The notes under the pieces are model-generated. The model saw nothing but the letters and a program-made list of their open reading frames with translations. It searched no databases and was not told the DNA's origin. A DNA stretch of 64,000 nucleotides, from contig CAMNTH010000001.1 of the NCBI GenBank assembly GCA_946557785.1, forward strand, positions 62,001 to 126,000, written 5' to 3'. This DNA comes from an uncultured Blautia sp. GTDB taxonomy: Bacteria; Bacillota; Clostridia; Lachnospirales; Lachnospiraceae. Within the stretch, counting starts at the first letter, position 1, and every line of letters begins with the position of its first letter. The translations under genes were made by a program, and so were the position numbers. This document shows positions 7,864-16,095 of the stretch, piece after piece.

Positions 7864-10115
7864 TGAAAAATATCATGTATTATGACAAACCGGCAGAAAA
7901 CTGGTCGGACGGTCTTCCCGTAGGAAATGGAAGGATCGGCACCATGGTTACCGGCGGATGCAAAAAAGAAGTTCTTTCTTTAAATGAAGATACTCTTTGG
8001 TCAGGGTACCCAAGGGATTATACGGACGAAAAAGCCTTTTTGTATCTGGAGAAGGTTCGGACTGCTGTTTTTGAAAAGAGGTATAAGGATGGGGAGGCGA
8101 TTTTGAACCGCCATATGACAGGGGTTTTTACAGAATCCTATCTTCCCATGGCGGATCTTATCCTGGAAATAGAAAAGGACGGAGGGGAAATCTCTGATTA
8201 TAAAAGAACCCTGGATCTGGCAAAGGGCGTGTGCACGACAAGCTTTCGGCTGGATGGCGGCCTGTGCATAAGGACGATTTTCTGCTCTCATCCGGATCAG
8301 GTGCTTGTAGTGCGTTTTTGCTCAGAGGAAGCACAGGATCTGAAAATCAGTCTTATCAGTAAGCTGAGGGGATGGAATGAGACAGAGGCGGACAGCCTGT
8401 TTTATCATGGATGGTGTCCTGAGGAAGCTGAACCTTCCTATTATGAATGCGAAGATCCGATCCGGTATGCGGAGTTTGAGAAGACAAGAAGCATCCGCTT
8501 TATGGCAGGGGTAAAGGCTGTGGCTTTGGACGGAAAAGTGGAAACCCGGGAAGGGCTTATTCGGATTTTGGGATGCAGGGACTGCCTGCTTCTCATAAGC
8601 AGTGCTAATAGTTTTGGAGGGTATCAAAGTACTGCTGACCGGGAATATGAAAACAGGCTGAATCATTATTTGGAGAAGGCGGGAGAAAAGGAGTTCGGAG
8701 AATTATGGAAACGGCATGTGGATGACCACGGAGGCCTGTTTGATAAGGTGGAACTGGATTTGGGGCATACACAGCGGGAAAAGCTTCCGATGGGAAAACG
8801 CCTGAAGCTTTTTAAGAACCTTTCGGAGGATCCGGAACTGGTTGCCACAGCTTTTCAGTTCGGAAGGTATCTTACCATTGCAAGCTCCCGGGAAGGAACC
8901 CAGCCGGGAAATCTCCAGGGGATTTGGAATCAGGAGCTGCGGGCGCCCTGGAGTTCTAATTATACGGTAAACATTAATACGGAAATGAATTACTGGCCAA
9001 CGGAGAAGTGTAATCTTCCGGGCTGCCAGGAACCTATGATAAAATTCATTAGGGAATGTGCAAAGTCAGGGAGGAAAACAGCACAGGTGAATTATCATTG
9101 CAGGGGCTGGTGCCTGCATCATAATACAGACCTTTGGAGAAAGACAACTGCAGTAGGACCAAGGAAAAAAGGACAGAACGTGCAGCCCTGGTCCTTCTGG
9201 CTTGCAGGAGGAGGCTGGCTTTGCCGTCATCTGTGGGAACATTATCTCTATACCAGGGACAAGGAGTTTTTAAAAGAGGATGCATATCCCATCAGCATGG
9301 ACTGTGCAGTATTTTATCTGGATTATATGGTGGAAAAGGATGGAAGGCTGGTAACATGCCCATCCACCTCCCCGGAAAACATGTTTCAGGAAAATGGAGT
9401 GACCACAGGGGTCACTTACGGAACAGCCATGGACATGGAGGTTATTGAGGAATTATTCCGTCATTGCCTTCGGATGGCAGAGGAATTGGGAATCACGCCA
9501 GTGGATGACGAACGCCTGAATGAGATCCATGCTGCGCTTCCCAGACTTTTGGAGAGAAAAATAGGAAAATACGGTCAGCTGCTGGAATGGGCAGAGGACT
9601 ATGATGAGCATGAGGTGAACCATCGCCATCTATCACATTTATATGGGCTTTATCCGTCAGATCTTTTTACAAATTATTATGGCTGGGATGATACACTAAT
9701 GGAAGCATGCAAAACCTCTTTAAGCCGCAGAGGCCGGGATGGAGTTCCCTGGAGCAGAGCCTGGAAGATCGGACTTTTGGCAAGGCTTAGGGACAAAGAG
9801 GAGGCGGGCAGGGAAATCGTAAGATATCTGCAGCTTGCAGATTCCCAGGATTCAAGGGAAATCTCATATACCAACGGCGGTATTTATGAGAATCTCTTTT
9901 CTGCCCGTCCGCTGCAGATTGACGGATGTTTCGGATTTACCGCAGGGGTGGCGGAGATGCTTCTGCAGGATGAGGACGGAAGAGTAAAGATGCTCCCATG
10001 CATACCAAAAGCATGGAAAGAGGGATATGTGAAAGGACTGAAAATACGAAATGGAGACTGCGTGGAAATTCGATGGAACGAAGAGGGATATAAAAGTTGT
10101 GTGTATGGGGGATAG
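7863..10115 (+). CDS. Glycoside hydrolase family 95-like alpha-L-fucosidase
   Basis: Predicted GH95 enzyme of 750 residues, a family known for inverting alpha-1,2-L-fucosidases and some alpha-galactosidases. The N-terminus has the family signature (LPVGNGRIG, LNEDTLWSG, YPRDY). The (alpha/alpha)6 barrel carries QGIWN, NINTEMNYWP, a CPSTSPEN loop and the HRHLSHLYGLYP segment before the C-terminal domain. No signal peptide is visible, so it should act in the cytoplasm on imported oligosaccharide. Its place directly behind the importer and ahead of an esterase suggests use of decorated host or milk-type fucosylated glycans. Substrate specificity cannot be read from the sequence. Confidence 0.88.
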   Translation: MKNIMYYDKPAENWSDGLPVGNGRIGTMVTGGCKKEVLSLNEDTLWSGYPRDYTDEKAFLYLEKVRTAVFEKRYKDGEAILNRHMTGVFTESYLPMADLILEIEKDGGEISDYKRTLDLAKGVCTTSFRLDGGLCIRTIFCSHPDQVLVVRFCSEEAQDLKISLISKLRGWNETEADSLFYHGWCPEEAEPSYYECEDPIRYAEFEKTRSIRFMAGVKAVALDGKVETREGLIRILGCRDCLLLISSANSFGGYQSTADREYENRLNHYLEKAGEKEFGELWKRHVDDHGGLFDKVELDLGHTQREKLPMGKRLKLFKNLSEDPELVATAFQFGRYLTIASSREGTQPGNLQGIWNQELRAPWSSNYTVNINTEMNYWPTEKCNLPGCQEPMIKFIRECAKSGRKTAQVNYHCRGWCLHHNTDLWRKTTAVGPRKKGQNVQPWSFWLAGGGWLCRHLWEHYLYTRDKEFLKEDAYPISMDCAVFYLDYMVEKDGRLVTCPSTSPENMFQENGVTTGVTYGTAMDMEVIEELFRHCLRMAEELGITPVDDERLNEIHAALPRLLERKIGKYGQLLEWAEDYDEHEVNHRHLSHLYGLYPSDLFTNYYGWDDTLMEACKTSLSRRGRDGVPWSRAWKIGLLARLRDKEEAGREIVRYLQLADSQDSREISYTNGGIYENLFSARPLQIDGCFGFTAGVAEMLLQDEDGRVKMLPCIPKAWKEGYVKGLKIRNGDCVEIRWNEEGYKSCVYGG

Positions 10116-10749
10116 CATTACGGAGGGATATGGCATAAGTGATGATCCTGGCGCACCGTATCCCGCACAGCTTCAGAACATATTGGGGGCGGATTTTAAA
10201 GTTTATAACCTGGGGCTTTCTGGCAGCTGCAGCATTAACAGAACATTGAATGGACGCAGGGTAGGGCTTCCCTATGTGCGGCAGAAGCGGTGGGAGGAAG
10301 CGCTTGAAATTCCTGGGGATATTTATATTGTGCTTCATGGAACCAATGACGCACAGAATGGATACAGCGAAGAGGAAGACAGACCGGATAAATATAATGA
10401 TGTGTATGCTTTTCGGGATTGGTTTCAGGAGGATTACCTGAACCTGGTGAATGAAATCAGAAGGAGAAGGCCAAAGGCTGCCGTTTTTTCAGTAAAACCG
10501 GCGCCTGTTTCGGAAGGCTGTATTTGGAGAAAGCATAAGGAATCATACCTGGAGGACATTCTGGAACAGCTGGAGTGTATCTGGAAGGCAAACCCATGGC
10601 TTTATACAGCAGATGTGCACAGTGCTTTTTTGGCTGTGAATGAGGAGGAACGGAAGAAACTTTATCAGGCGGACGGACTGCATCCAAGTAAGAGGGGAGC
10701 AGGGCTGATCGCAGAGACCATTGGAAATGTTATTTTGAAACTATTTTAA
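10051..10749 (+). CDS. SGNH/GDSL family hydrolase (probable carbohydrate esterase)
   Basis: Small SGNH hydrolase of 232 residues or slightly less. Block I is MGDSITEGYG with the catalytic Ser. Block III is HGTNDAQNG. The C-terminal DGLHPS supplies the Asp-His pair. These enzymes commonly remove acetyl groups from sugars. The frame overlaps the fucosidase by 65 nt. The true start may be the ATG at 10051, or a GTG at 10099 or ATG at 10105 behind AAGAGGG. No secretion signal is seen, so it probably de-esterifies imported glycan in the cytoplasm alongside the glycosidase. Confidence 0.85.
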   Translation: METAWKFDGTKRDIKVVCMGDSITEGYGISDDPGAPYPAQLQNILGADFKVYNLGLSGSCSINRTLNGRRVGLPYVRQKRWEEALEIPGDIYIVLHGTNDAQNGYSEEEDRPDKYNDVYAFRDWFQEDYLNLVNEIRRRRPKAAVFSVKPAPVSEGCIWRKHKESYLEDILEQLECIWKANPWLYTADVHSAFLAVNEEERKKLYQADGLHPSKRGAGLIAETIGNVILKLF

Positions 10750-10773
10750 AGCTATTTTATATTTTTATTTTTT

Positions 10774-10806
10774 TGAAACCTTTTCCCAGGCTTGCTTATC
10801 TAATAG
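10774..10806 (+). promoter_or_regulatory. ECF-type promoter (autoregulation)
   Basis: TGAAACC-TTTT (10774-10784) forms an ECF -35 element. After a 16-nt gap from GAAACC comes TATCTAATAGG. This differs from the sigma-A promoters elsewhere in the window and precedes an ECF sigma gene, implying that the sigma factor transcribes its own operon. Confidence 0.7.
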
Positions 10807-10871
10807 GTGTAAGAAACAAAAACATCCGGATGATAAGTAAAGCAGAAACTGCTTGGAAAGGAGGGCTATAA

Positions 10872-11480
10872 ATGAAAGAGCTTGCAGAAAAAGCGGTTGC
10901 CGGAGATGTGGATGCATTTCTTGAGCTGATGGAAGAAAACTCGCTTGCGATGTACAAGGTAGCCCGGGGTATATTAAAAAATGACGATGATGTGGCAGAC
11001 GCTGTGCAGGATACGATCCTGACCTGTTTTGAAAAAATACATACATTGCGTCAGCCGGAATACTTTAAGACCTGGCTTATTCGCATTCTGATCAATGAAT
11101 GCAAAAGGATTCTGGTACATTACCAAAGAATGAACATGCCCGGAGAGCTTCCGGAAACAGCGAGGCAGGACGCCTCTCTTGCAGAGTTCGAATTTAAGGA
11201 AATGCTGGAACTCGTAGATGAGAAATACCGGGTTATTCTGATTCTTCATTACGTGGAGGGCTTTAAGCTTTCTGAGATTGCCGGATTGCTGGATTTGAAC
11301 GAGAATACAGTAAAAACCAGGTTATCCAGGGCAAAGGATCAGATTCGCAGCGCTTATCTGGGTGGTAAGCCATCAAAAGTCTATAAGAACAGAAACATCG
11401 GCCTTAGCAGTGAACAGGGAGGGATTTTAAATGAAAGAACAGATAAATTTGCGGAACTTAGAAGATACACGGCTGGATGA
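10872..11480 (+). CDS. ECF-family RNA polymerase sigma factor
   Basis: Sigma-70 family protein of the extracytoplasmic-function type. Region 2 is at residues 10-75 (DDVADAVQDTILTCFEKIHTLR, YFKTWLIRILINECK). Region 4 is at about 105-160 (YRVILILHYVEGFKLSEIAGLLDLNENTVKTRLSRAK). The roughly 40-residue tail after region 4 is unrelated to the family, and its last 50 nt overlap the DUF4179 gene in another frame, so the two are coupled. AAAGGAGGG precedes the ATG. It is paired with a membrane protein expected to hold it inactive until a signal arrives. Confidence 0.93.
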   Translation: MKELAEKAVAGDVDAFLELMEENSLAMYKVARGILKNDDDVADAVQDTILTCFEKIHTLRQPEYFKTWLIRILINECKRILVHYQRMNMPGELPETARQDASLAEFEFKEMLELVDEKYRVILILHYVEGFKLSEIAGLLDLNENTVKTRLSRAKDQIRSAYLGGKPSKVYKNRNIGLSSEQGGILNERTDKFAELRRYTAG

Positions 11481-12879
11481 TGAAGTAAAATCCACAATGC
11501 AGAGGGAATTTCCTTTGCCTGAAAATGTGGAGAACGCAAAGCTGGAAGCTTTTGCAAAGATCAGAGCTAAGCAGGAAAAACAGGAGTATGCCAATTCCGT
11601 GGCAGGAAAGACTAGAAAAGTATGGAAAAACAGAAAAGTATTTTTCAGGAGCTGTACAGCAGCAGCGGCAGCGGCCGCCGTATTTTCAGGCGTTTGCATT
11701 ACAAATCCTGCATTTGCAGCGCAGATTCCATTAGTAGGGCATGTGTTTGAGGAACTTGGCCAGTCCTTGGGCTTCTCAGGAGATTTCAGCAAATATGCAA
11801 AGCCATTGGATGAAACAAATGCTTCCGGAGAAAACGGGGAAGCAGACACAAATAAGAAAAATACAGAAAATACAGAATCAGGAGCAGAAGAGACAGGGAA
11901 AACATTATACAGCGCTGCGAAGAACGGAATGACCGTAACTTTATCAGAAGTATATTGTAATGATGTGGCGCTTTATGTGAGTATGATCCTTCAGACAGAA
12001 GAGAAATTCCCGGAAACCCTTACAATGCAGGAAAGCGGTGCGCCGGTTATCAGTGTTATGGACAGCACCTTGAAATTTAGCTATAATGACCAGGAAATGT
12101 ACTGCGGAGAATACCTGGACGGCCGGATGGTGGATGACTACACGTATGCAGGAGTGCTGCGCTACGATTTGAAGTATTCTGCAGACAACACGGAGCTTCC
12201 GGAATCATTCTCTGTAGAGCTCAGCATTCCCCGGATCGTAGGGGATAAGCCAAACCAGGAGCAGCCGGAAATGCCGGAAGATATTAGAGCGGAATATGAA
12301 AAGGCAATGGCAGATAACGGGCTTAGCACTGCGGATGAGGACTATGAGAATTTTACAGAGGAACAGAAGGAGCTGGAACATCAGCTTTTTACAAAAATGT
12401 GGAATTCTTATGCTGAGCGTTATCCTGATACGGCTAAGTACCCCAATTCATATACGAATTGGTGGGTAGAGGGACCATGGAATTTCAGCATTGACGTTAC
12501 TAAAGATCATAGCCAGACCATCGTGAAAGAAATCAATGATATTAATGAAAACAATATCGGACTGGTATCTGTTACAAAGACGCCTTTTGAACTGACAGTG
12601 GAAGATTCCGGAAATATAGACTGCTTTACAGTTGTATTGGATGCTGATGGGGACATTATGCCCACGGGAACCTTTGGCGGGAATGCAAATACTATGCCTG
12701 TACAGGATCGGGACGTATCTAAAGTGGACATTTATATCTGTGATTATTTGGAATATATGGACGAGCTGAAAGGATACTATTGGTCAGAGGACTACGAGGA
12801 GAATAAAAAGACCAAGACCTTCAGACAGCTTCTTGATGAGAGGGCGCTTTACCATAAGGAGGTTTCCTTTCAGGAGTAA
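11431..12879 (+). CDS. DUF4179 membrane protein, putative anti-sigma factor
   Basis: A 482-residue protein with an N-terminal cytoplasmic segment (residues 1-70), one transmembrane helix at about 72-95 (an alanine run then FSGVCITNPAFA) and a large extracytoplasmic domain. The sequence after the helix (QIPLVGHVFEELGQS) is the typical DUF4179 entry. Proteins of this architecture are regularly encoded directly behind ECF sigma genes and are thought to sequester them. The extracellular part contains an acidic, Asn/Thr-rich linker followed by beta-rich sequence. The signal it senses is unknown. Confidence 0.85.
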   Translation: MKEQINLRNLEDTRLDDEVKSTMQREFPLPENVENAKLEAFAKIRAKQEKQEYANSVAGKTRKVWKNRKVFFRSCTAAAAAAAVFSGVCITNPAFAAQIPLVGHVFEELGQSLGFSGDFSKYAKPLDETNASGENGEADTNKKNTENTESGAEETGKTLYSAAKNGMTVTLSEVYCNDVALYVSMILQTEEKFPETLTMQESGAPVISVMDSTLKFSYNDQEMYCGEYLDGRMVDDYTYAGVLRYDLKYSADNTELPESFSVELSIPRIVGDKPNQEQPEMPEDIRAEYEKAMADNGLSTADEDYENFTEEQKELEHQLFTKMWNSYAERYPDTAKYPNSYTNWWVEGPWNFSIDVTKDHSQTIVKEINDINENNIGLVSVTKTPFELTVEDSGNIDCFTVVLDADGDIMPTGTFGGNANTMPVQDRDVSKVDIYICDYLEYMDELKGYYWSEDYEENKKTKTFRQLLDERALYHKEVSFQE

Positions 12880-12909
12880 ACAGCAGCGGGGAATATCCGA
12901 AAATAGTTC

Positions 12910-12938
12910 TTGACGGATGTAAGGTATTTTGCTAAGAT
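12910..12938 (+). promoter_or_regulatory. Sigma-A promoter for riboswitch-exchanger transcript
   Basis: TTGACG (12910-12915), 17-nt spacer, TAAGAT (12933-12938). Transcription would begin close to the first conserved element of the riboswitch. Confidence 0.75.
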
Positions 12939-12939
12939 T

Positions 12940-13079
12940 ATCCTGATATTAGGGAGTAGTTCGCATCAGATAAAGGATGTTATGTATCACGTCATCACGC
13001 CGTAACGGCCGGGATATATACTGAAATAAGAACGAGACTTTTATCGCATTCTTTGTGTGCGGTAAAAGCCTCGTTTTTT
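12940..13079 (+). ncRNA. yybP-ykoY-type (manganese) riboswitch
   Basis: The leader contains AGGGAGTAG (12951-12959), a CGTC-rich middle hairpin and AACGAGACTTTTATCG (from 13031). These correspond in order and spacing to the two conserved loops and the closing P1 strand of the yybP-ykoY aptamer, known to bind Mn2+. The 3' P1 strand is also the 5' arm of a terminator, so ligand binding would permit read-through (ON switch). The controlled gene is a cation exchanger, which fits metal efflux. A covariance search would settle the class. Confidence 0.7.
13033..13079 (+). terminator. Riboswitch expression-platform terminator
   Basis: CGAG-a-CTTTTA-t-CGCA pairs with TGCG-g-TAAAAG-c-CTCG, followed by six Ts. 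The 5' arm is shared with the aptamer closing strand. Confidence 0.85.
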
Positions 13080-13153
13080 GCTGTCAGACATGCTGCAGGA
13101 TATATTTGGCCTTTTTAGCTGCACGGAAAAATCAAAAACAGGAGGAATGGGAA

Positions 13154-14086
13154 ATGGAAATTTTATTACAGGTTTTGTTTCTGGCTGCAGGATTTTTTTT
13201 GCTGGTAAAGGGTGCTGACTGGTTTGTGGACGGGGCAGCAGGTGTTGCGGAGAAATTCGGTATTCCCCATTTGGTAGTTGGGCTTACCATTGTTGCAATG
13301 GGAACCAGCGCTCCTGAGGCAGCGGTGAGCATTACGGCAGCTCTGAAGGGAAATGCAGGGATTACCATTGGTAATATTGTGGGAAGCAATGTTTTAAATG
13401 TGCTGGTCATTCTTGGAATTGCATCTATTATTATTCCTATAGCAGTGGCAAAGTCTACCGTAAAGGTGGAACTGCCCTATATGCTTTTGATTACCTTTTT
13501 GCTGCTTATTCTTGGATATACGGGAAATGAAATTGTATTGTGGGAAGGCATTGTACTTTGGCTCGCATTTATTGTGTATCTTGGCTATCTTTTTTATATG
13601 GCAAAGAAAAATAAGGAGCAGCAGGAGGAAGAAGAGGAAGATCAGCCCTTATGGAAGCTTTGTTTGTTTATCCTTGCAGGCATTGGGCTGATTATGCTGG
13701 GAAGCGATGTTGCTGTAGATGCGGCCACATCCATTGCGAAAACACTTGGCTTAAGCGAGCGCTTTATCGGGCTGACCATTGTCGCTCTTGGAACCTCCCT
13801 GCCGGAGCTTGTGACTTCTGTTTCTGCGGCAAAAAAAGGAGAAGCGGATATTGCCATTGGTAATATTGTAGGAAGCAATATTTTTAATATTCTGTTTGTT
13901 GTAGGAACTACAGCGCTGATCACCCCTGTGGTATTTGAAGCAAAATTTATTACAGATACTTTGATTTCGGCGGCAGCGGGGGCTCTTCTGTGGGTGTGTG
14001 TATTTAAAGATCGTAAGCTGTCAAGAACGGGGGGGATCCTTATGCTCACAGGCTATGCGGCATATTTTCTCTATCTGATAAGCTAG
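13154..14086 (+). CDS. CaCA family cation/sodium exchanger (YrbG-like)
   Basis: Membrane antiporter of the Ca2+/cation family, 310 residues with about ten helices. Two inverted repeats are visible, each with the family motif: GTSAPEAAVSITAALKG then GNIVGSNVLNV in the first half, and GTSLPELVTSVSAAKKG then GNIVGSNIFNI in the second. A cytoplasmic acidic loop (EEEEEDQP) separates them. The ATG at 13154 is chosen because AGGAGGAATGGGAA precedes it. The upstream riboswitch suggests a physiological role in manganese or related divalent-cation export rather than calcium alone. Confidence 0.9.
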   Translation: MEILLQVLFLAAGFFLLVKGADWFVDGAAGVAEKFGIPHLVVGLTIVAMGTSAPEAAVSITAALKGNAGITIGNIVGSNVLNVLVILGIASIIIPIAVAKSTVKVELPYMLLITFLLLILGYTGNEIVLWEGIVLWLAFIVYLGYLFYMAKKNKEQQEEEEEDQPLWKLCLFILAGIGLIMLGSDVAVDAATSIAKTLGLSERFIGLTIVALGTSLPELVTSVSAAKKGEADIAIGNIVGSNIFNILFVVGTTALITPVVFEAKFITDTLISAAAGALLWVCVFKDRKLSRTGGILMLTGYAAYFLYLIS

Positions 14087-14099
14087 GGGGGAACGGATT

Positions 14100-15098
14100 A
14101 TGACAAAAAGAATTCTGATTATTAATACGGGTGGTACGCTTTCTTCTGTAAACAGCAGGAAGGGCTTGATTCCCGGGATGAGAAGCGGGGAAATGCTGGA
14201 GGAGCTGCAGATGGTCTCCAGGAATCTTGAGTTGGAGACAGAGGATTTTTGTTCTGTAGACAGTGCCAACATTTTTCCGGAGGACTGGGCGGCTCTTGCC
14301 CGGAGGATCGGACAGGCAAGCAGTGAATATCAGGGCATTGTGGTGATACATGGCACAGATACCCTGGCTTATACGGCATCTATGATGTGTTTTATGCTGC
14401 AGAATATCTCCGTGCCTGTGGTTGTAACCGGAAGTCAGCTTTCCATTGCCCACCCAGTTGCGGATGCCCTGGAGAATTGCCGTTGTGCCATTCATATGGC
14501 TGCCAGCGGGTGCCCTGGCGTTTTTGTGGCGTTTAACAGAAAGGTAATCTTAGGCTGCCGTGCTTCCAAAGTGCGTACCATGAGCTTTGATGCTTTTGAA
14601 AGCATCAATTATCCGTATGTAGGCGAGATCAGTTCCCTGGGACTCCATATTCGAAAAGAAAACCTTCTGAAAAAACGGGGAATATTCCGCCCGCAGCCGG
14701 CGTATTCCAACAAGGTTTTCCTCCTGAAGCTGTACCCTGGGATTTCGCCCGGGATTTTGGGTTATCTGCAGGAAGAAGGATGCAGAGGCGTATATATAGA
14801 AGGCTTTGGCCTTGGGGGAATGCCCTTTTTAAAGAATGATTTTATTTCCGCAGTTCATGATGCGGTTTCCAATGGAATGGTGATCCTGGCAGGGAGCCAG
14901 TGCAGATATGAGGGAAGTAATCTTTCTGTTTATGAAACAGGACTGAGGGCGCTGGAAGCCGGTGCTCTCCAGGCATATGACATGACAGCGGAGGCAGCGA
15001 TGACAAAGCTGATGTGGGTCTTAGGGCAGACAGAAGACACGCGGGAAATCAGGGAGTATTTTTCCGTAGACGTTGCAGGCGAGGTAACTCTTCCATAA
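14100..15098 (+). CDS. L-asparaginase, type I
   Basis: Hydrolyses asparagine to aspartate and ammonia in the cytoplasm. The first active-site threonine is in IINTGGTLSS near residue 12, and the second is in VIHGTDTLAYTA near residue 83. Further family segments are VVTGSQ and VILAGSQC. At 332 residues it has the usual length, and no signal peptide is present. GGGGGGAACGG precedes the ATG. It lies 13 nt after the exchanger stop in the same direction, so the two are probably co-transcribed under the riboswitch. Confidence 0.9.
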   Translation: MTKRILIINTGGTLSSVNSRKGLIPGMRSGEMLEELQMVSRNLELETEDFCSVDSANIFPEDWAALARRIGQASSEYQGIVVIHGTDTLAYTASMMCFMLQNISVPVVVTGSQLSIAHPVADALENCRCAIHMAASGCPGVFVAFNRKVILGCRASKVRTMSFDAFESINYPYVGEISSLGLHIRKENLLKKRGIFRPQPAYSNKVFLLKLYPGISPGILGYLQEEGCRGVYIEGFGLGGMPFLKNDFISAVHDAVSNGMVILAGSQCRYEGSNLSVYETGLRALEAGALQAYDMTAEAAMTKLMWVLGQTEDTREIREYFSVDVAGEVTLP

Positions 15099-15136
15099 AA
15101 AGGGAAACTGCATTTTCCAAAAAAGGGAAAACAATC

Positions 15137-15145
15137 TGGTATAAT
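15137..15145 (+). promoter_or_regulatory. Extended -10 promoter, shared motif copy 1
   Basis: TGGTATAAT lies in a 19-nt stretch (TGGTATAATGTGAACACTT) that recurs exactly at 26353 before the Ser/Thr kinase gene. The upstream DNA is A-rich with no good -35. Confidence 0.6.
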
Positions 15146-15211
15146 GTGAACACTTAGTGAGCATAAAATTTGATGCAGGAAAATGGCTGTTTGCGGAATG
15201 GGAGGGAAGAA

Positions 15212-15460
15212 ATGCGGTTAGAACGGATACAGGACGCATTGAAAAAGAAAAGTATTAAGTATCAGTATACAGAAGAAGACGGCTGCGGGAGCCTGGATTT
15301 TTTGTTCCGAGGTCTGAGATTTCATATATGGGAATACCAGGATAGCGTTTGGGGCGTGGAGACAAACGTATTTGCAGCAGGACGAAGCCAGGAAGTAGAA
15401 GGGGATTATGAGACGGTTATTTCCAGAGAGATACTCTCCTGGCCGAATATGATAATGTAA
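15212..15460 (+). CDS. Small conserved-looking protein of unknown function
   Basis: An 82-residue acidic-basic protein starting MRLERIQDAL. No domain is recognised. It has a predicted alpha-helix then beta-strands (FRGLRFHIWEY, VWGVETNVF), suggesting a small compact alpha/beta fold. The ATG at 15212 follows GGGAGGGAAG; an upstream in-frame ATG at 15170 lacks a site. It has its own extended -10 promoter and is followed by the GNAT gene. Confidence 0.7.
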   Translation: MRLERIQDALKKKSIKYQYTEEDGCGSLDFLFRGLRFHIWEYQDSVWGVETNVFAAGRSQEVEGDYETVISREILSWPNMIM

Positions 15461-15506
15461 GAAAGGACTTTTTTTCTTGCATGGATAAATGAGGTGTGAT
15501 ATTCAG

Positions 15507-16055
15507 ATGAAGTTTTTAGACGTATTCGCAGACGGAAGCCATTACCGTCAGCAGGTTTATGATTTGTATGAAGAGGCCTTTCCGGTAGAGGAGAAGAAGC
15601 CTATCCTTCTTATGGAGCAGCTTACAAAGGCTGGAAAGATGGAGATCCTGGCGGTGGAAGAGGCTGGAGAATTTGCCGGACTTGCCATAAATATGCTGTC
15701 TGATGGGACTGCCCTTTTGGATTATTTTGCAATTGCAGGGGACAGGCGCTGCAAAGGCAGCGGAGGACGTGCAGTTCGTGCCCTGCAGGAACGTTTTCAG
15801 GATGAGAAATATATTTTTGAAATTGAAATGCAGGATGAAAAAGCCCCTAACGCAGAAGAGCGGAAGCGAAGGAAGGCCTTTTATCTTCGGAATGGGTTAA
15901 AAGAGACAGGTGTATTTGCCAATGTGTATGAGACAGATTTTGAGCTTCTTACACCGGACGGGAAGCTGACCTTTGAAGAATACGTGGAGATGCTTTTGTA
16001 CATTTTAGGAGAAGAAGGTGTGAAGCTTCTGAATCCTCATAAAATAAGCGATTAA
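15507..16055 (+). CDS. GNAT-family acetyltransferase-like protein
   Basis: About 182 residues. The pattern fits a GCN5-related N-acetyltransferase: an N-terminal strand-helix (YRQQVYDLYEEAFP), a central strand pair (AGLAINMLSDGTALLDYFAIAGDRRCKGSGGRAVRA is the acetyl-CoA-binding region in two parts) and a C-terminal FYLRNGLKETGVF segment. The CoA loop reads RRCKGSGGRA, a variant of the usual R-x-x-G-x-G/A. The ATG at 15507 is preferred over 15489 because GAGGTG lies in between. The substrate is unknown. Confidence 0.75.
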   Translation: MKFLDVFADGSHYRQQVYDLYEEAFPVEEKKPILLMEQLTKAGKMEILAVEEAGEFAGLAINMLSDGTALLDYFAIAGDRRCKGSGGRAVRALQERFQDEKYIFEIEMQDEKAPNAEERKRRKAFYLRNGLKETGVFANVYETDFELLTPDGKLTFEEYVEMLLYILGEEGVKLLNPHKISD

Positions 16056-16059
16056 TGGA

Positions 16060-16095
16060 ATCCCCCTTTTCAGTTGGCGAGAAGGGGGATATTTT
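16060..16095. terminator. Bidirectional terminator between convergent genes
   Basis: ATCCCCCTT / AAGGGGGAT stem with a 13-nt loop and T/A-rich flanks. It overlaps the last codons of the ApbE gene on the other strand. Confidence 0.75.
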
